NCBI RefSeq assembly: GCF_027622875.1
Contig: NZ_JAPZVP010000002.1
Location: forward strand, 193,885 to 234,995
Reading direction: 5' to 3'
Length of the DNA: 41,111 nt
Origin: Glycomyces luteolus
GTDB lineage: Bacteria; Actinomycetota; Actinomycetes; Mycobacteriales; Micromonosporaceae
The translations under genes were made by a program, and so were the position numbers. Positions 1-7,941 of the stretch are shown one piece after another. The notes below the pieces were generated by a model. It ran no database searches, was not told the DNA's origin, and saw only the letters and a program-made list of their open reading frames with translations. How positions within the stretch are numbered: position 1 is the first letter of the stretch; the number at the start of each line of letters is the position of its first letter.

Positions 1-83
1 CCACCCCGGCCCCCGCCGGGCGGGGGGGGGGGGGGGGGTGGTGGGGGGGGGGGGGGGGGGCCCCCCCCGCCCCCCCCCCCCCC
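1..83. other. Homopolymer G/C run at the left contig end
   Basis: The first 83 bases are almost only G and C, in long runs of one base, and look nothing like the balanced high-GC sequence that follows from about position 84. A similar run lies near the right end. Runs like this arise at contig edges from low-quality poly-G reads. I treat it as an assembly artefact and not as biology. No gene is called in it. Confidence 0.8.
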
Positions 84-111
84 GACCCCTGCTCTAAGAC
101 ATCGACATGTA

Positions 112-140
112 TTGACATTCCATAATCCACTCGGTACCGT
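112..140 (+). promoter_or_regulatory. Candidate sigma-70-type promoter of the pectin-degradation gene
   Basis: TTGACA at 112-117 is followed, after 17 bases, by TACCGT at 135-140, which fits the actinobacterial housekeeping pattern TTGACA-N17-TANNNT. Transcription would start near 147, about 95 bases before the ATG at 241. No other gene could use it on this strand. Assigned from pattern only. Confidence 0.5.
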
Positions 141-181
141 CCCCTTCTAGAAACCGCTTGCCCGGCAACCGTCCTCGGTAT

Positions 182-193
182 TGAAACGATTCA
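182..193. promoter_or_regulatory. Possible LacI-family operator
   Basis: TGAAACGATTCA is an imperfect 12-bp inverted repeat with one mismatched pair and a central CG, the layout of LacI/GalR-family operators. It lies about 40 bases downstream of the predicted transcription start and before the start codon. There it could act as a roadblock site that makes the gene respond to plant-sugar oligomers. No LacI-type regulator is encoded in the window. Confidence 0.3.
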
Positions 194-240
194 TTACCGT
201 ATGTCCGGCAAGCCCCCTCCTCCTCACCACGGAAGTGAAC

Positions 241-3200
241 ATGACTCCTCCTCCACGCCGATGGCGGCGCGCCCTCGCGGTCGCCGCCGCCGGTGCCACC
301 GCCCTCGCGGGGGTCCTCTCCGCCGGCGCCCCCTCCCAGGCCCAGGACGACGGCATCACCGTCTACCTCGCCTCCGACTCCACGGTCCAGACCTACGACC
401 CCTACTGGGAGCCGCAGGCCGGGTGGGGCCAGGTCATCGACCGCTACTTCGACGAGAACGTCACGATCGCCAACCACGCGATCGGCGGGCGCTCCTCGCG
501 CTCCTTCATCGAGCAGGGCCGCCTCGACGCGATCCTGAACGAGATCCAGCCGGGCGACTACCTGTTCGTCCAGTTCGGGCACAACGACGCCACCGCCTCG
601 GTCCCCGAGCGGTACACCTCGCCCGACGACTACAAGATGTACCTGCGGGACCACTACATCGCCGGCGCGATCGAGAAGGGCGCCATCCCGGTGCTCGTCA
701 CCCCCGTCTCGCGCCGCAGCTTCAATGCCGAGACCGGCCAGTTCAACGTGTCCTTCGGCGACTACGTGAACAAGGTCTACGAGCTCCACGAGGAGACCGG
801 CGTCGCCATGGTCGACCTCTCGGCCTCCTCGCGCGCCTACCTCAACGAGATCGGGCCCGAGGAAGCGAAGTCGGTGTTCCTGCACGTCCCGGCCGGGGTC
901 TACCCGAACCGGCCCAACGGCACCGCCGACGACACGCACTTCCAGGAGTACGGCGCCATCCAGATGGCCCGCCTGGTCGCCGAGGAGACGGCCACGCTCG
1001 GCCTCCCGCTCTCCGAGCACGTTGTCGACGTGGCGCCCCCCGCGAACGCGCCCGCCGCTCCGACCGGGCTCAAGGCCGCCACGGTCGCGAACGCGAGCGT
1101 GACCCTCAACTGGGACGCCGCCGAGGACGCCGACATCTACCGCGTCTTCGTGCGCGAGCCGGGCGGTGAATGGCGCCTCGGCTCCACCGCCACCGTCGGC
1201 GTCGGCCGCGTCTCCGGGCTCAAAGAGGACACCGCCTACGAGTTCGCCGTCGCGGGCGTCAACGGCAAGGGCGAGGGCGAGAAGTCGTCCACCCTCACCG
1301 TCACCACCGCCACCGCCGGGTTCAAGTACGACTTCGGCCCGGCCTCGCAGACCGTCGCCCCCGGGTACACCGAGGTCAACCGCGGCACCGCCTACACCGC
1401 CGAGCGCGGCTACGGCTTCACCACCGACATGACCAGCGCGATCGACCGCGACCGCGGCGTCGCGACCGACCCGCTCGGCTCCGACTTCGTGGCCTGGTTC
1501 GGCGGCACGTACGACTTCGCGGTCGACGTCGCCGACGGCCTGTACAGCGCGCGCGTCATCACCGGCGACTACTTGGGCTCGGCCCGCGCGAACGTGAAGT
1601 TCGAAGGCGTCGACTTCGGCGCGGCCAACGCCGCCTCGAAGGCGATCCTCACCAAGGACTTCGAAGGCATCACCGTCGAGGACGGCCAGCTCAACGTCAC
1701 CATCTCGGGCCAGACCGGGCACCTCAACGGCCTGGAGCTCACCCGCATCGGCGACGTCCCCGGCGGCGGCGACGAAGGCCCCGACACGCCGTGCGCCGAG
1801 TGCGCCGAGCAGATCGAGAGCCTCGACCGCGCGCCGGTCGCGGTGAGTACCGACGGCGGCAACTTCCTCAGCTGGCGCAGCCTCGCGCTCGACCCGGAAG
1901 GCCTGGCGTTCAACGTCTACCGCGACGGCAGGCTCATCACGCCCGAGCCGACGCAGCTGACGAACCTCACCGACCAGGGCGGCACCGCGAACGCGACCTA
2001 CTGGATCGCCACCGTCGCCGAAGGCGTCGAGACCGGCTACACGAAGGCCTTCGAGGTCTGGGACGACCAGTACATCGACATCGACATGGACCGCCCCGAA
2101 GGCGGCACCACCCCCGACGGCGTCGCCTACACGTACGCGCCGAACGACGCCACCGTGGCGGACCTGGACGGCGACGGCGTCTACGAGATCGTCCAGAAGT
2201 GGGACCCGTCGAACTCCAAGGACAACTCCAAGAGCGGCTACACCGGGAACGTCTACGTCGACGCGTACACCCTCGGCGGTGAGCGCCTGTGGCGCATCGA
2301 CCTCGGGAAGAACATCCGCGCCGGGGCGCACTACACGCAGCTCGTTGCGTACGACCTCGATTCCGACGGCAAGGCCGAGGTGGCGCTCAAGACCGCCGAC
2401 GGCACTGTGGACGGCGAAGGGGCCGTGATCGGCGACGCCGACGCGGACTACCGCGGCACCGACGGGCGCATCCTGCGGGGCCCGGAGTTCCTGACGGTCT
2501 TCAACGGCCAGACCGGCGCCGCGATGGAGACCACCGACTGGGCGCCCGCGCGCGGCGACATCTGCTCGTGGGGCGACTGCTACGGCAACCGCGGCGACCG
2601 CCTCATGCTCGCGGTGGCCTACCTCGACGGCGTGCACCCGTCGCTGATCACCAACCGCGGCATCTACGCGAAGACCGAGATCACCGCGTGGAACTGGGAC
2701 GGCGACAACCTGCCGCAGCTGTGGAGCTTCAGCTCCGACCGCTGGGGCGGGAAGTACGCCGGGCAGGGCAACCACCAGATGTCCATCGCGGACGTCGACA
2801 ACGACGGGCGCGACGAGATCGTGTTCGGCGCGATGACCATCAACGACGACGGGACACCGCTGTACTCGACCGGCCTCGGCCACGGCGACGCGCTGCACGT
2901 CTCCGATTTCGACCCCTCCAACGAGGGCCTGGAGATCTTCAGCCCCTTCGAGTGCATGTCATGCTCGGGCAACAAGGCCGGGGCGTTCCGCGACGCGGAC
3001 ACCGCCGAAGTGCTGTGGTCGATCCCCGGCACCAAGGACACCGGCCGCGGCACCTGCGGCGACATCGACCCGAACTACGCGGGCGCGGAATGCTGGGCCG
3101 TCTCGACCACCGGCGCGTGGAACGCCCGCGAGGGCGCGCTGCACGCGGCCGACGGCACCCTGATCGGCACCAGCATCCCGTCGGCGAACTCGATGGTCTG

Positions 3201-3963
3201 GTGGGACGGCGACCTCGGCCGCGAGATCTTCGACCACGAGTTCAACGAGCCCGACTACGTGCCGCTCTACCCCTACATCGCCGAGTGGGACCACACCGCG
3301 GGCACCCAGTCGGAGATCTTCACTCCCGAAGGGGTCGACACCAGCAACGGCACCAAGGGCAACGCGGCGCTCACCGGCGACCTGCTCGGGGACTGGCGCG
3401 AGGAGGTGATCCTGCGCAAGGAGTCGAACGACGGCGTGCGCCTGTTCACCACCACGATCGCCTCGGACTACGCGCTGCCGACGCTGATGAACGACCCGCA
3501 GTACCGCCTCGCCGTGTCGTGGCAGAACGTGTCGTACAACCAGCCGCCGTGGCCGAGCTTCTTCATCGGCTACGACATGGAGGCCCCGGTCTGGGAGACC
3601 GTGACCTCCGGCCCGGTCCGCGACACCGCCGCGGCCCCGTACGCGGCCGCGTCCTGCTCCGTCGACTACGACGTCGTGTCCGACTGGGGCGACGGGTTCG
3701 TCGTCCAGATCAAGGTCACCAACACCGGCGACGCCCCGATCGAGGAGTTCGACCTGGTCTGGAAGTCCGGCGGCGTGGCCACAGTGGAATACGACTGGGG
3801 CGGCACCATCGCCATCGACGGCGCCGCCATGGTCGCCGACCCGGCCTTCTGGAACTTCCCCCTGAAGCCGGGCCGCACCAAGCAGATCGGCTTCCAAGGC
3901 ACCGGCAACCCCGATGACCCGGGCATGTTCCTCATGAACGGCCAGGTCTGCGCCACCGCGTAA
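241..3963 (+). CDS. Secreted rhamnogalacturonan acetylesterase-lyase fusion
   Basis: This 1240-residue secreted enzyme probably deacetylates and cleaves the rhamnogalacturonan-I backbone of pectin. After a signal peptide (residues 1-35, RR then an Ala-rich core) comes an SGNH/GDSL esterase like rhamnogalacturonan acetylesterases (about 38-262), with the nucleophile Ser47 in SDST, a FGHND block and the D230-x-x-H233 pair. A fibronectin type III domain (about 265-358) and a malectin-like sandwich (about 360-505) follow. A short acidic, Cys-containing linker leads to a family-11-type rhamnogalacturonan lyase (about 523-1120) with repeated Asp-rich DxDGDG and DxDxDG calcium-type loops. The C-terminal 100 residues, with Cys at each end and several Trp, resemble a family-2-like carbohydrate-binding module. 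The ATG at 241 is preferred to the upstream in-frame TTG because GGAAGTG precedes it. These activities are usually on separate proteins. Function is from family resemblance. Confidence 0.85.
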   Translation: MTPPPRRWRRALAVAAAGATALAGVLSAGAPSQAQDDGITVYLASDSTVQTYDPYWEPQAGWGQVIDRYFDENVTIANHAIGGRSSRSFIEQGRLDAILNEIQPGDYLFVQFGHNDATASVPERYTSPDDYKMYLRDHYIAGAIEKGAIPVLVTPVSRRSFNAETGQFNVSFGDYVNKVYELHEETGVAMVDLSASSRAYLNEIGPEEAKSVFLHVPAGVYPNRPNGTADDTHFQEYGAIQMARLVAEETATLGLPLSEHVVDVAPPANAPAAPTGLKAATVANASVTLNWDAAEDADIYRVFVREPGGEWRLGSTATVGVGRVSGLKEDTAYEFAVAGVNGKGEGEKSSTLTVTTATAGFKYDFGPASQTVAPGYTEVNRGTAYTAERGYGFTTDMTSAIDRDRGVATDPLGSDFVAWFGGTYDFAVDVADGLYSARVITGDYLGSARANVKFEGVDFGAANAASKAILTKDFEGITVEDGQLNVTISGQTGHLNGLELTRIGDVPGGGDEGPDTPCAECAEQIESLDRAPVAVSTDGGNFLSWRSLALDPEGLAFNVYRDGRLITPEPTQLTNLTDQGGTANATYWIATVAEGVETGYTKAFEVWDDQYIDIDMDRPEGGTTPDGVAYTYAPNDATVADLDGDGVYEIVQKWDPSNSKDNSKSGYTGNVYVDAYTLGGERLWRIDLGKNIRAGAHYTQLVAYDLDSDGKAEVALKTADGTVDGEGAVIGDADADYRGTDGRILRGPEFLTVFNGQTGAAMETTDWAPARGDICSWGDCYGNRGDRLMLAVAYLDGVHPSLITNRGIYAKTEITAWNWDGDNLPQLWSFSSDRWGGKYAGQGNHQMSIADVDNDGRDEIVFGAMTINDDGTPLYSTGLGHGDALHVSDFDPSNEGLEIFSPFECMSCSGNKAGAFRDADTAEVLWSIPGTKDTGRGTCGDIDPNYAGAECWAVSTTGAWNAREGALHAADGTLIGTSIPSANSMVWWDGDLGREIFDHEFNEPDYVPLYPYIAEWDHTAGTQSEIFTPEGVDTSNGTKGNAALTGDLLGDWREEVILRKESNDGVRLFTTTIASDYALPTLMNDPQYRLAVSWQNVSYNQPPWPSFFIGYDMEAPVWETVTSGPVRDTAAAPYAAASCSVDYDVVSDWGDGFVVQIKVTNTGDAPIEEFDLVWKSGGVATVEYDWGGTIAIDGAAMVADPAFWNFPLKPGRTKQIGFQGTGNPDDPGMFLMNGQVCATA

Positions 3964-3980
3964 CCTGCGACTGCATGAAC

Positions 3981-4011
3981 GACGGCCCGGGCGCGATGCG
4001 CCCGGGCCGTC
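3981..4011. terminator. Bidirectional terminator hairpin
   Basis: A perfect 14-bp GC-rich stem (3981-3994 with 3998-4011) with a 3-base loop lies between the convergent pectinase and YihY-family genes. It overlaps the first two bases of the latter's stop codon. There is no long T tract, as is common for actinobacterial terminators. It can serve both strands. Confidence 0.75.
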
Positions 4012-4933
4012 ATTCGTCGTTGTGGGGTTTGTGGAGGCGGCCGGACTCATAGGGGATCTTCGCGCGCTCGGCGAGGTCGATGGCCCTGCCGCGCAGGGAG
4101 GTGGCCGTCCAGGAGGCGGCGAGGAGCAGCATCACGTTGAACAGGTAGAGGAAGACGAGGAGACCGACCGCTGTGGTCACCGCCTGGTAGGCGGGGCGGT
4201 CGGAGACGTGCAGGACGTAGATGCGGCCGAGGGTCTTGAGCAGCTCCATGCCGATCGCGACGGCCAGAGCCGCCCAGACGACCCGCCGCAGCGGCATCAC
4301 CACTCGCGGGAGCGCCTGGAGCAGGACGAGCGACAGCAGCGCATTGGCGACGAGGCCCACCACGACCGAGACCCCGCGGACCACCAGGGCGAGGTTGCCG
4401 GTGGCGTCGTCGAGCTCGAGGGCCGCGAGCACCCATTCCGCGCCGGCGGTCGCGCCGATGGTGATGAGCAGCAGGATCGAGACGCCGACGAGGATGCCGA
4501 GGTCGATGGCCCAGCGCAGGAACGGGTTGCCGGGCTGGGCGTCGAGGCTCCAGATGGTGCGGATCGCGGCGCGCACCGACTGGACCCAGGCGACCCCGGC
4601 GACGATGAGGGCCACGGCCGCGAAGATCGTCACCGACTTGCGCGAGCTCTCGAGGACCCCGACGTCGATCACGGGCAGGTTCGTCTCCAGCCAGGCCTCG
4701 ACCGAGTTGTAGATGTCGGGGATGTCGAGCATGTAGCCGAAGATCGCCAATGCCAAGAGCGACATCGAGAACGCCGCGAAGAACGCGTAGTACGAGATCG
4801 CGGCGGCCAGCTGCCCGCCGTGGACCTCGCCGTACCGCTCGCCCGCGCGCCAGGAGTGGTCCGCCAGGTTGGACCGTTTCCGAGCCCCTAGGAGCACGCG
4901 GTCCCACCAGGCCCCCAAATCGGGAAACTTCAC
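4010..4933 (-). CDS. YihY/BrkB-family inner-membrane protein
   Basis: This 307-residue integral membrane protein belongs to the YihY/virulence-factor-BrkB family. It has the early motif AAAISYYAFFAAFS, which opens the first membrane helix, then about five more hydrophobic segments and a charged, soluble C-terminal tail (GRLHKPHNDE). The family's role is not settled; transport or envelope functions have been proposed. The ATG at 4933 begins MKFPDLGAWWDRV. It is transcribed towards the pectinase gene and shares a hairpin terminator with it. The gap to the Rrf2 gene upstream is 118 bp, so cotranscription is possible but not shown. Family assignment is firm, function open. Confidence 0.85.
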   Translation of the reverse strand: MKFPDLGAWWDRVLLGARKRSNLADHSWRAGERYGEVHGGQLAAAISYYAFFAAFSMSLLALAIFGYMLDIPDIYNSVEAWLETNLPVIDVGVLESSRKSVTIFAAVALIVAGVAWVQSVRAAIRTIWSLDAQPGNPFLRWAIDLGILVGVSILLLITIGATAGAEWVLAALELDDATGNLALVVRGVSVVVGLVANALLSLVLLQALPRVVMPLRRVVWAALAVAIGMELLKTLGRIYVLHVSDRPAYQAVTTAVGLLVFLYLFNVMLLLAASWTATSLRGRAIDLAERAKIPYESGRLHKPHNDE

Positions 4934-5051
4934 GTGTCGATTCTGTCAAAGCCGAACCGCCCTCGGCGGCCCGACGCGTCAGCACCACATCGGCGGTGCA
5001 TCAGGGTTCGACTGTTACCGGATTCTTCCGACCGGCCTTTGCAACCTCGCG

Positions 5052-5510
5052 TCAGTCGCGGATGACCCAGGCGTCGGGGTCCTCGAGGAGCTTGGTGACG
5101 GAGGTGGGGAGGTCGTCGTTCGCGACGGCGGCGAGGGAGACCGATTCGAGGATGTTGCGCTCGGAGACGCGCAGGGCGATCCAGACGTTCGTCATGGCGG
5201 TGGCGGTGCCGGAGTAGGGGACCTGCTCGGGGCGTTCGCCTCGGACGCCGACGAGCGGGCCGTCGACGGCGCGGATGACGTCGGCGAGGCTGATCTGGTC
5301 ACCGGGCCGTGCGAGCTGGTGGCCGCCCTCGGAGCCGCGCTTGGAAGTGGCGATGCCGCCGCGGCGCAGCTGCAGCAGGATCGACTCGAGGAACTTGCGG
5401 GGGATGCCCTGGTCCTCGGCGATCTGCTCGGCCGAGACCCACCGCTCGCCGTACCCGGCGAGGGCCACGGCGGCCCGCAGTGCGTAGTCGACGCGGGCGG
5501 ACAGGCGCAT
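5052..5510 (-). CDS. Rrf2-family transcriptional regulator without cysteines
   Basis: This 152-residue protein is an Rrf2-type winged-helix regulator. It starts MRLSARVDYALRAAVALAGYG, has the recognition-helix region IPRKFLESILLQLRRGG and the wing SKRGSEGGHQLARP, and ends in a long dimerisation helix (NVWIALRVSERNILESV). It has no cysteine at all, so it cannot hold an iron-sulfur cluster through the three conserved Cys of IscR or NsrR. A CymR-like or other small-molecule-sensing member is more likely. The ATG at 5510 is preferred to an upstream start because AGGAG precedes it. Its targets are not identifiable here; the neighbours on this strand are YihY and a FadR-type regulator. Confidence 0.85.
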   Translation of the reverse strand: MRLSARVDYALRAAVALAGYGERWVSAEQIAEDQGIPRKFLESILLQLRRGGIATSKRGSEGGHQLARPGDQISLADVIRAVDGPLVGVRGERPEQVPYSGTATAMTNVWIALRVSERNILESVSLAAVANDDLPTSVTKLLEDPDAWVIRD

Positions 5511-5548
5511 GGGGACTCCTTCGTACTCAGAGGCGAGCGGCAGTACCG

Positions 5549-5576
5549 ACTCTATCTCCATGAGACGGCTTTCCAA
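5549..5576 (-). promoter_or_regulatory. Candidate promoter of the Rrf2 regulator
   Basis: Read on the minus strand, TTGGAA (5576-5571) is separated by 16 bases from TAGAGT (5554-5549). This places a transcription start about 30 bases before the ATG at 5510. The site lies between the FadR-type gene and the Rrf2 gene, so the latter can be transcribed independently. Confidence 0.4.
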
Positions 5577-5622
5577 GCGGCTCACGGGCGTTCTGTGAGG
5601 TGCCCGCGTCCGCCGCGGTCAG

Positions 5623-6321
5623 TCAATCGTCGATGAGCAGGCGCAGGTACGCGGCGGTCTCCGCGGCGGCCAGGTCGGCGTCGCCCGCGATGATCGCCTC
5701 GATCGCGCGCGAGTGGTCGATGTGCGGCTCCTCGGCGAGGTTCGGGCCGAGCCCGGCGCGCACGGTCTCGCGCAGCGAGTCGGCGAGCTCGGCGTACAGC
5801 TCGGCGAGGAGCTTGTTGTGGCTGGCCTCGGCCACGGCCTGGTGGAGGGCGATGTCGGCCGCTATGAACGACTCGGTGTCGTTGACCTCGTGCGTGGCCT
5901 CGCGCTCGGAGAGGAGGATGCGCAGGCGGGTGATGTCGGCTTCGTCGCGGCGGTGGGCGGCCAGGCGGGCGGCCTCGACCTCGAGGCCGCGGCGGACCTC
6001 CATGGCGTCGGAGGCGGGGCTCGCGGCGATGCGGCGGCGCACGGCCGCGGTCACTTCGCTGCGTCCGACGACGAAGGTCCCGGCGCCCTGGCGGATCTCG
6101 AGGAGCCCGGCGTGGGCGAGGGCCCGGACGCCCTCGCGGATCGTGTTGCGGCCGACGCCGAGGAGCTCCGCGAGTTCGCTCTCGGTGGGGATGCGCGAGC
6201 CGAGGCCCCACTCGCCGTCGCTGATCTGCTGGCGCAGCTGCTCGATCACCTGATCGACGAGGGCGGACTTGCGTGTCGACTGCAATGCCACTGACGGACC
6301 TGACCTCTCCGGAGCGTCCAT
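5623..6321 (-). CDS. FadR-type GntR regulator with FCD domain
   Basis: This 232-residue GntR-family repressor has an N-terminal winged helix (about residues 20-85: VIEQLRQQISDGEWGLGSRI, then ESELAELLGVGRNTIREGVR and the wing LEIRQGAGTFV). A C-terminal all-helical FCD ligand-binding domain (about 105-230) follows, with the His-containing stretches IALHQAVAEASHNKLL and DHSRAI that usually bind metal or carboxylate ligands. It is divergent from a CynX-type MFS transporter, an arrangement in which such regulators commonly repress the transporter and themselves. A perfect inverted repeat in the intergenic region is the likely operator. The ATG at 6321 is used; a GTG at 6363 would add 14 residues. 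The ligand cannot be told from sequence. Confidence 0.87.
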   Translation of the reverse strand: MDAPERSGPSVALQSTRKSALVDQVIEQLRQQISDGEWGLGSRIPTESELAELLGVGRNTIREGVRALAHAGLLEIRQGAGTFVVGRSEVTAAVRRRIAASPASDAMEVRRGLEVEAARLAAHRRDEADITRLRILLSEREATHEVNDTESFIAADIALHQAVAEASHNKLLAELYAELADSLRETVRAGLGPNLAEEPHIDHSRAIEAIIAGDADLAAAETAAYLRLLIDD

Positions 6322-6398
6322 GGCTAGCGGGGGCCCGCCATGGGGGTGCGTGTTTCCCAACACTAGAAGGATTAAAGCAGACAGCCGTCGCGATACCG

Positions 6399-6427
6399 TT
6401 GACAGGCTGTTAATTCATCCTATGAAT
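6399..6427 (+). promoter_or_regulatory. Candidate promoter of the CynX-type transporter
   Basis: TTGACA at 6399-6404 is followed after 16-17 bases by TATGAAT at 6421-6427. The expected transcript begins near 6434, giving a leader of about 110 bases before the GTG at 6545. The -10 region is inside the right arm of the inverted repeat 6412-6428, so binding there would block RNA polymerase. Confidence 0.5.
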
Positions 6428-6428
6428 T
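6412..6428. promoter_or_regulatory. Operator-like perfect inverted repeat
   Basis: AATTCATCCTATGAATT is a perfect 7-3-7 inverted repeat. It lies in the intergenic region between a divergent FCD-type GntR regulator and an MFS transporter and covers the predicted transporter promoter -10. FadR-subfamily operators are typically short inverted repeats with a 3-base spacer, which matches this layout although the bases differ from the common TnGT-nnn-ACnA core. It is AT-rich in a very GC-rich genome, so chance is unlikely. Confidence 0.55.
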
Positions 6429-6544
6429 GACTCAATACTATCCCAGCTGCTCAGGTGCCACCAGCGTGTGTACGGATCAGCTGGCTAACGGTTACCACCC
6501 CACCGGACACCGACCGCCTCCCGCACCCGGAAGGAGCCGTCCGC

Positions 6545-7876
6545 GTGACGACGACCGACGCCACCGCCATCGACGACGCCGGCCCGAACTCCGACACGGA
6601 GCACCCCGCCCCCACTCCGCGCGCCGAGCTCACTGACCCGCCGAAGCCCACGGCCGCGGCGGTGGCCATGGGCTGGATGCTCGTCGCCGGGATCGTCCTC
6701 GCCGCGTTCAACTTCCGCACCGCCGTCACCAGCGTCGGCGCGATCCTCGCCGAACTGCGCACCGGCCTCGGCATGTCGGAGACCGCGGCCGGGCTCCTCA
6801 CCACGCTCCCGGTCCTCGCCTTCGCCGGCCTCGGCGCCCTCGCCCCGCGCCTCGCCCGCCGCTTCGGCCCCCGCTCCCTCCTCACCGGAGCGCTCCTGGT
6901 CATGAGCATCGGCATGATCGCCCGCGCCTGGGCCCCGAACGCCGCGCTCTTCCTCCTCTTCAGCCTCCTGGCGCTCGCCGCCGGAGCCGTCGGCAACGTC
7001 GCCGTGCCCGTGATCGTGAAGCGCTACTTCCCGAACCGCATCGGCCTCATGACCACCGCCTACTCCACGACGCTCGCGGTCGGCACGGCCGTCGCCGCCG
7101 CCACGACCGCCCCGATCGACCACCTCGTCGGCGACTGGCGCATCGCGCTGGCCGTCTGGGCGCTCCCGGCGCTCATCGCGATCGTCCCGTGGGTGCTGTG
7201 GCGTCCCGCGGCGGCCGCCGCCGGGGCGGCGCCGATCGGCCGCCTGCGCGGGGTCCGCCGCTCGCGACTGGCCTGGATGATGCTCGTGGTCTTCGGCTGC
7301 CAGTCGGCCATCGCGTACATCCTCATGGGCTGGACGACCACGATCCTCGTCGCCGACGGGATGGCCGCTGCCGCCGCCGGGTCGATGCTCGGGCTGCTCA
7401 CGATCGTGCAGATCCCGGTCTCGGTGGTCGTCCCGATCCTCACCGTCCGCTGGGGTCCGCGCCCGGTCTTCCTCATCCTCATGGCCTGCTACCCGCCCGC
7501 GATCGCGGGCCTCTGGATCGGCGGCGGCGCGCTCACCTGGCTGTGGATGGCGCTCTTCGGCCTCGGCACCTCGGTGTTCCCGCTGGTGCTCACCCTGTTC
7601 GGGCTCCGTGCCCGCACCCCGGCCGGGACGAGCGCGCTGTCCTCGTTCGCCCAGTCCGGCGGCTACCTCATCGCCGGGGTCGGGCCGCTGGCCGTGGGCT
7701 GGGTCTACGGGCTCACCGGCTCCTGGTCGGTCCCGTTCGGGCTCCTCGCCGCGCTGACCGTGGTCCTCTTCTGCGCAGGGCTCTACGTGATCCGCGAGCG
7801 CTACATCGAGGACGAGCTCGCTCCCATTCACAGAATAGGGGACGAAACCACCGAAACGGGCGGCCCCGCAAGGTAG
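6545..7876 (+). CDS. CynX/NimT-family MFS transporter
   Basis: This 443-residue major facilitator has twelve predicted membrane helices. A 35-40-residue soluble N-terminus is followed by the first helix and the motif AAFNFRTAVTSVGAIL, characteristic of the CynX (cyanate)/NimT branch. ARRFGPRSLL after helix 2 is the typical MFS loop. The GTG at 6545 is chosen because AAGGAG (6531-6536) lies 8 bases before it; a GTG at 6455 in the same frame has no such site. It is divergent from the FadR-type regulator and 65 bp upstream of an acetoacetate-CoA ligase, so a shared transcript is possible. The substrate is unknown; a small organic anion would fit the family. Confidence 0.85.
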   Translation: MTTTDATAIDDAGPNSDTEHPAPTPRAELTDPPKPTAAAVAMGWMLVAGIVLAAFNFRTAVTSVGAILAELRTGLGMSETAAGLLTTLPVLAFAGLGALAPRLARRFGPRSLLTGALLVMSIGMIARAWAPNAALFLLFSLLALAAGAVGNVAVPVIVKRYFPNRIGLMTTAYSTTLAVGTAVAAATTAPIDHLVGDWRIALAVWALPALIAIVPWVLWRPAAAAAGAAPIGRLRGVRRSRLAWMMLVVFGCQSAIAYILMGWTTTILVADGMAAAAAGSMLGLLTIVQIPVSVVVPILTVRWGPRPVFLILMACYPPAIAGLWIGGGALTWLWMALFGLGTSVFPLVLTLFGLRARTPAGTSALSSFAQSGGYLIAGVGPLAVGWVYGLTGSWSVPFGLLAALTVVLFCAGLYVIRERYIEDELAPIHRIGDETTETGGPAR

Positions 7877-7905
7877 GCCGAGGCTTCCTCGTGACACGAT
7901 AGTGC

Positions 7906-7916
7906 TGTGGACCACA
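7906..7916. promoter_or_regulatory. Short perfect inverted repeat before the ligase gene
   Basis: TGTGGACCACA is a perfect 5-1-5 inverted repeat between the transporter and the acetoacetate-CoA ligase, 25 bases before the GTG start. It could be a regulator half-site pair or a weak RNA hairpin. Another TGTGG follows a few bases later. The assignment is tentative because it is short. Confidence 0.25.
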
Positions 7917-7941
7917 CTGTTGTGGAATCGGGGAGGCGAAC

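Noticed and set aside
94..2898. 934-residue open frame on the minus strand
   Set aside because: It is antisense to the esterase-lyase fusion, rich in Val/Arg/Gly/Asp with no domain pattern, and arises because stop codons are rare in high-GC DNA.
5004..5022. A GGTTCGA stretch resembling a tRNA T-loop
   Set aside because: It lacks the matching stem, anticodon arm and 3' end of a tRNA. No tRNA or rRNA gene was recognised in the window.
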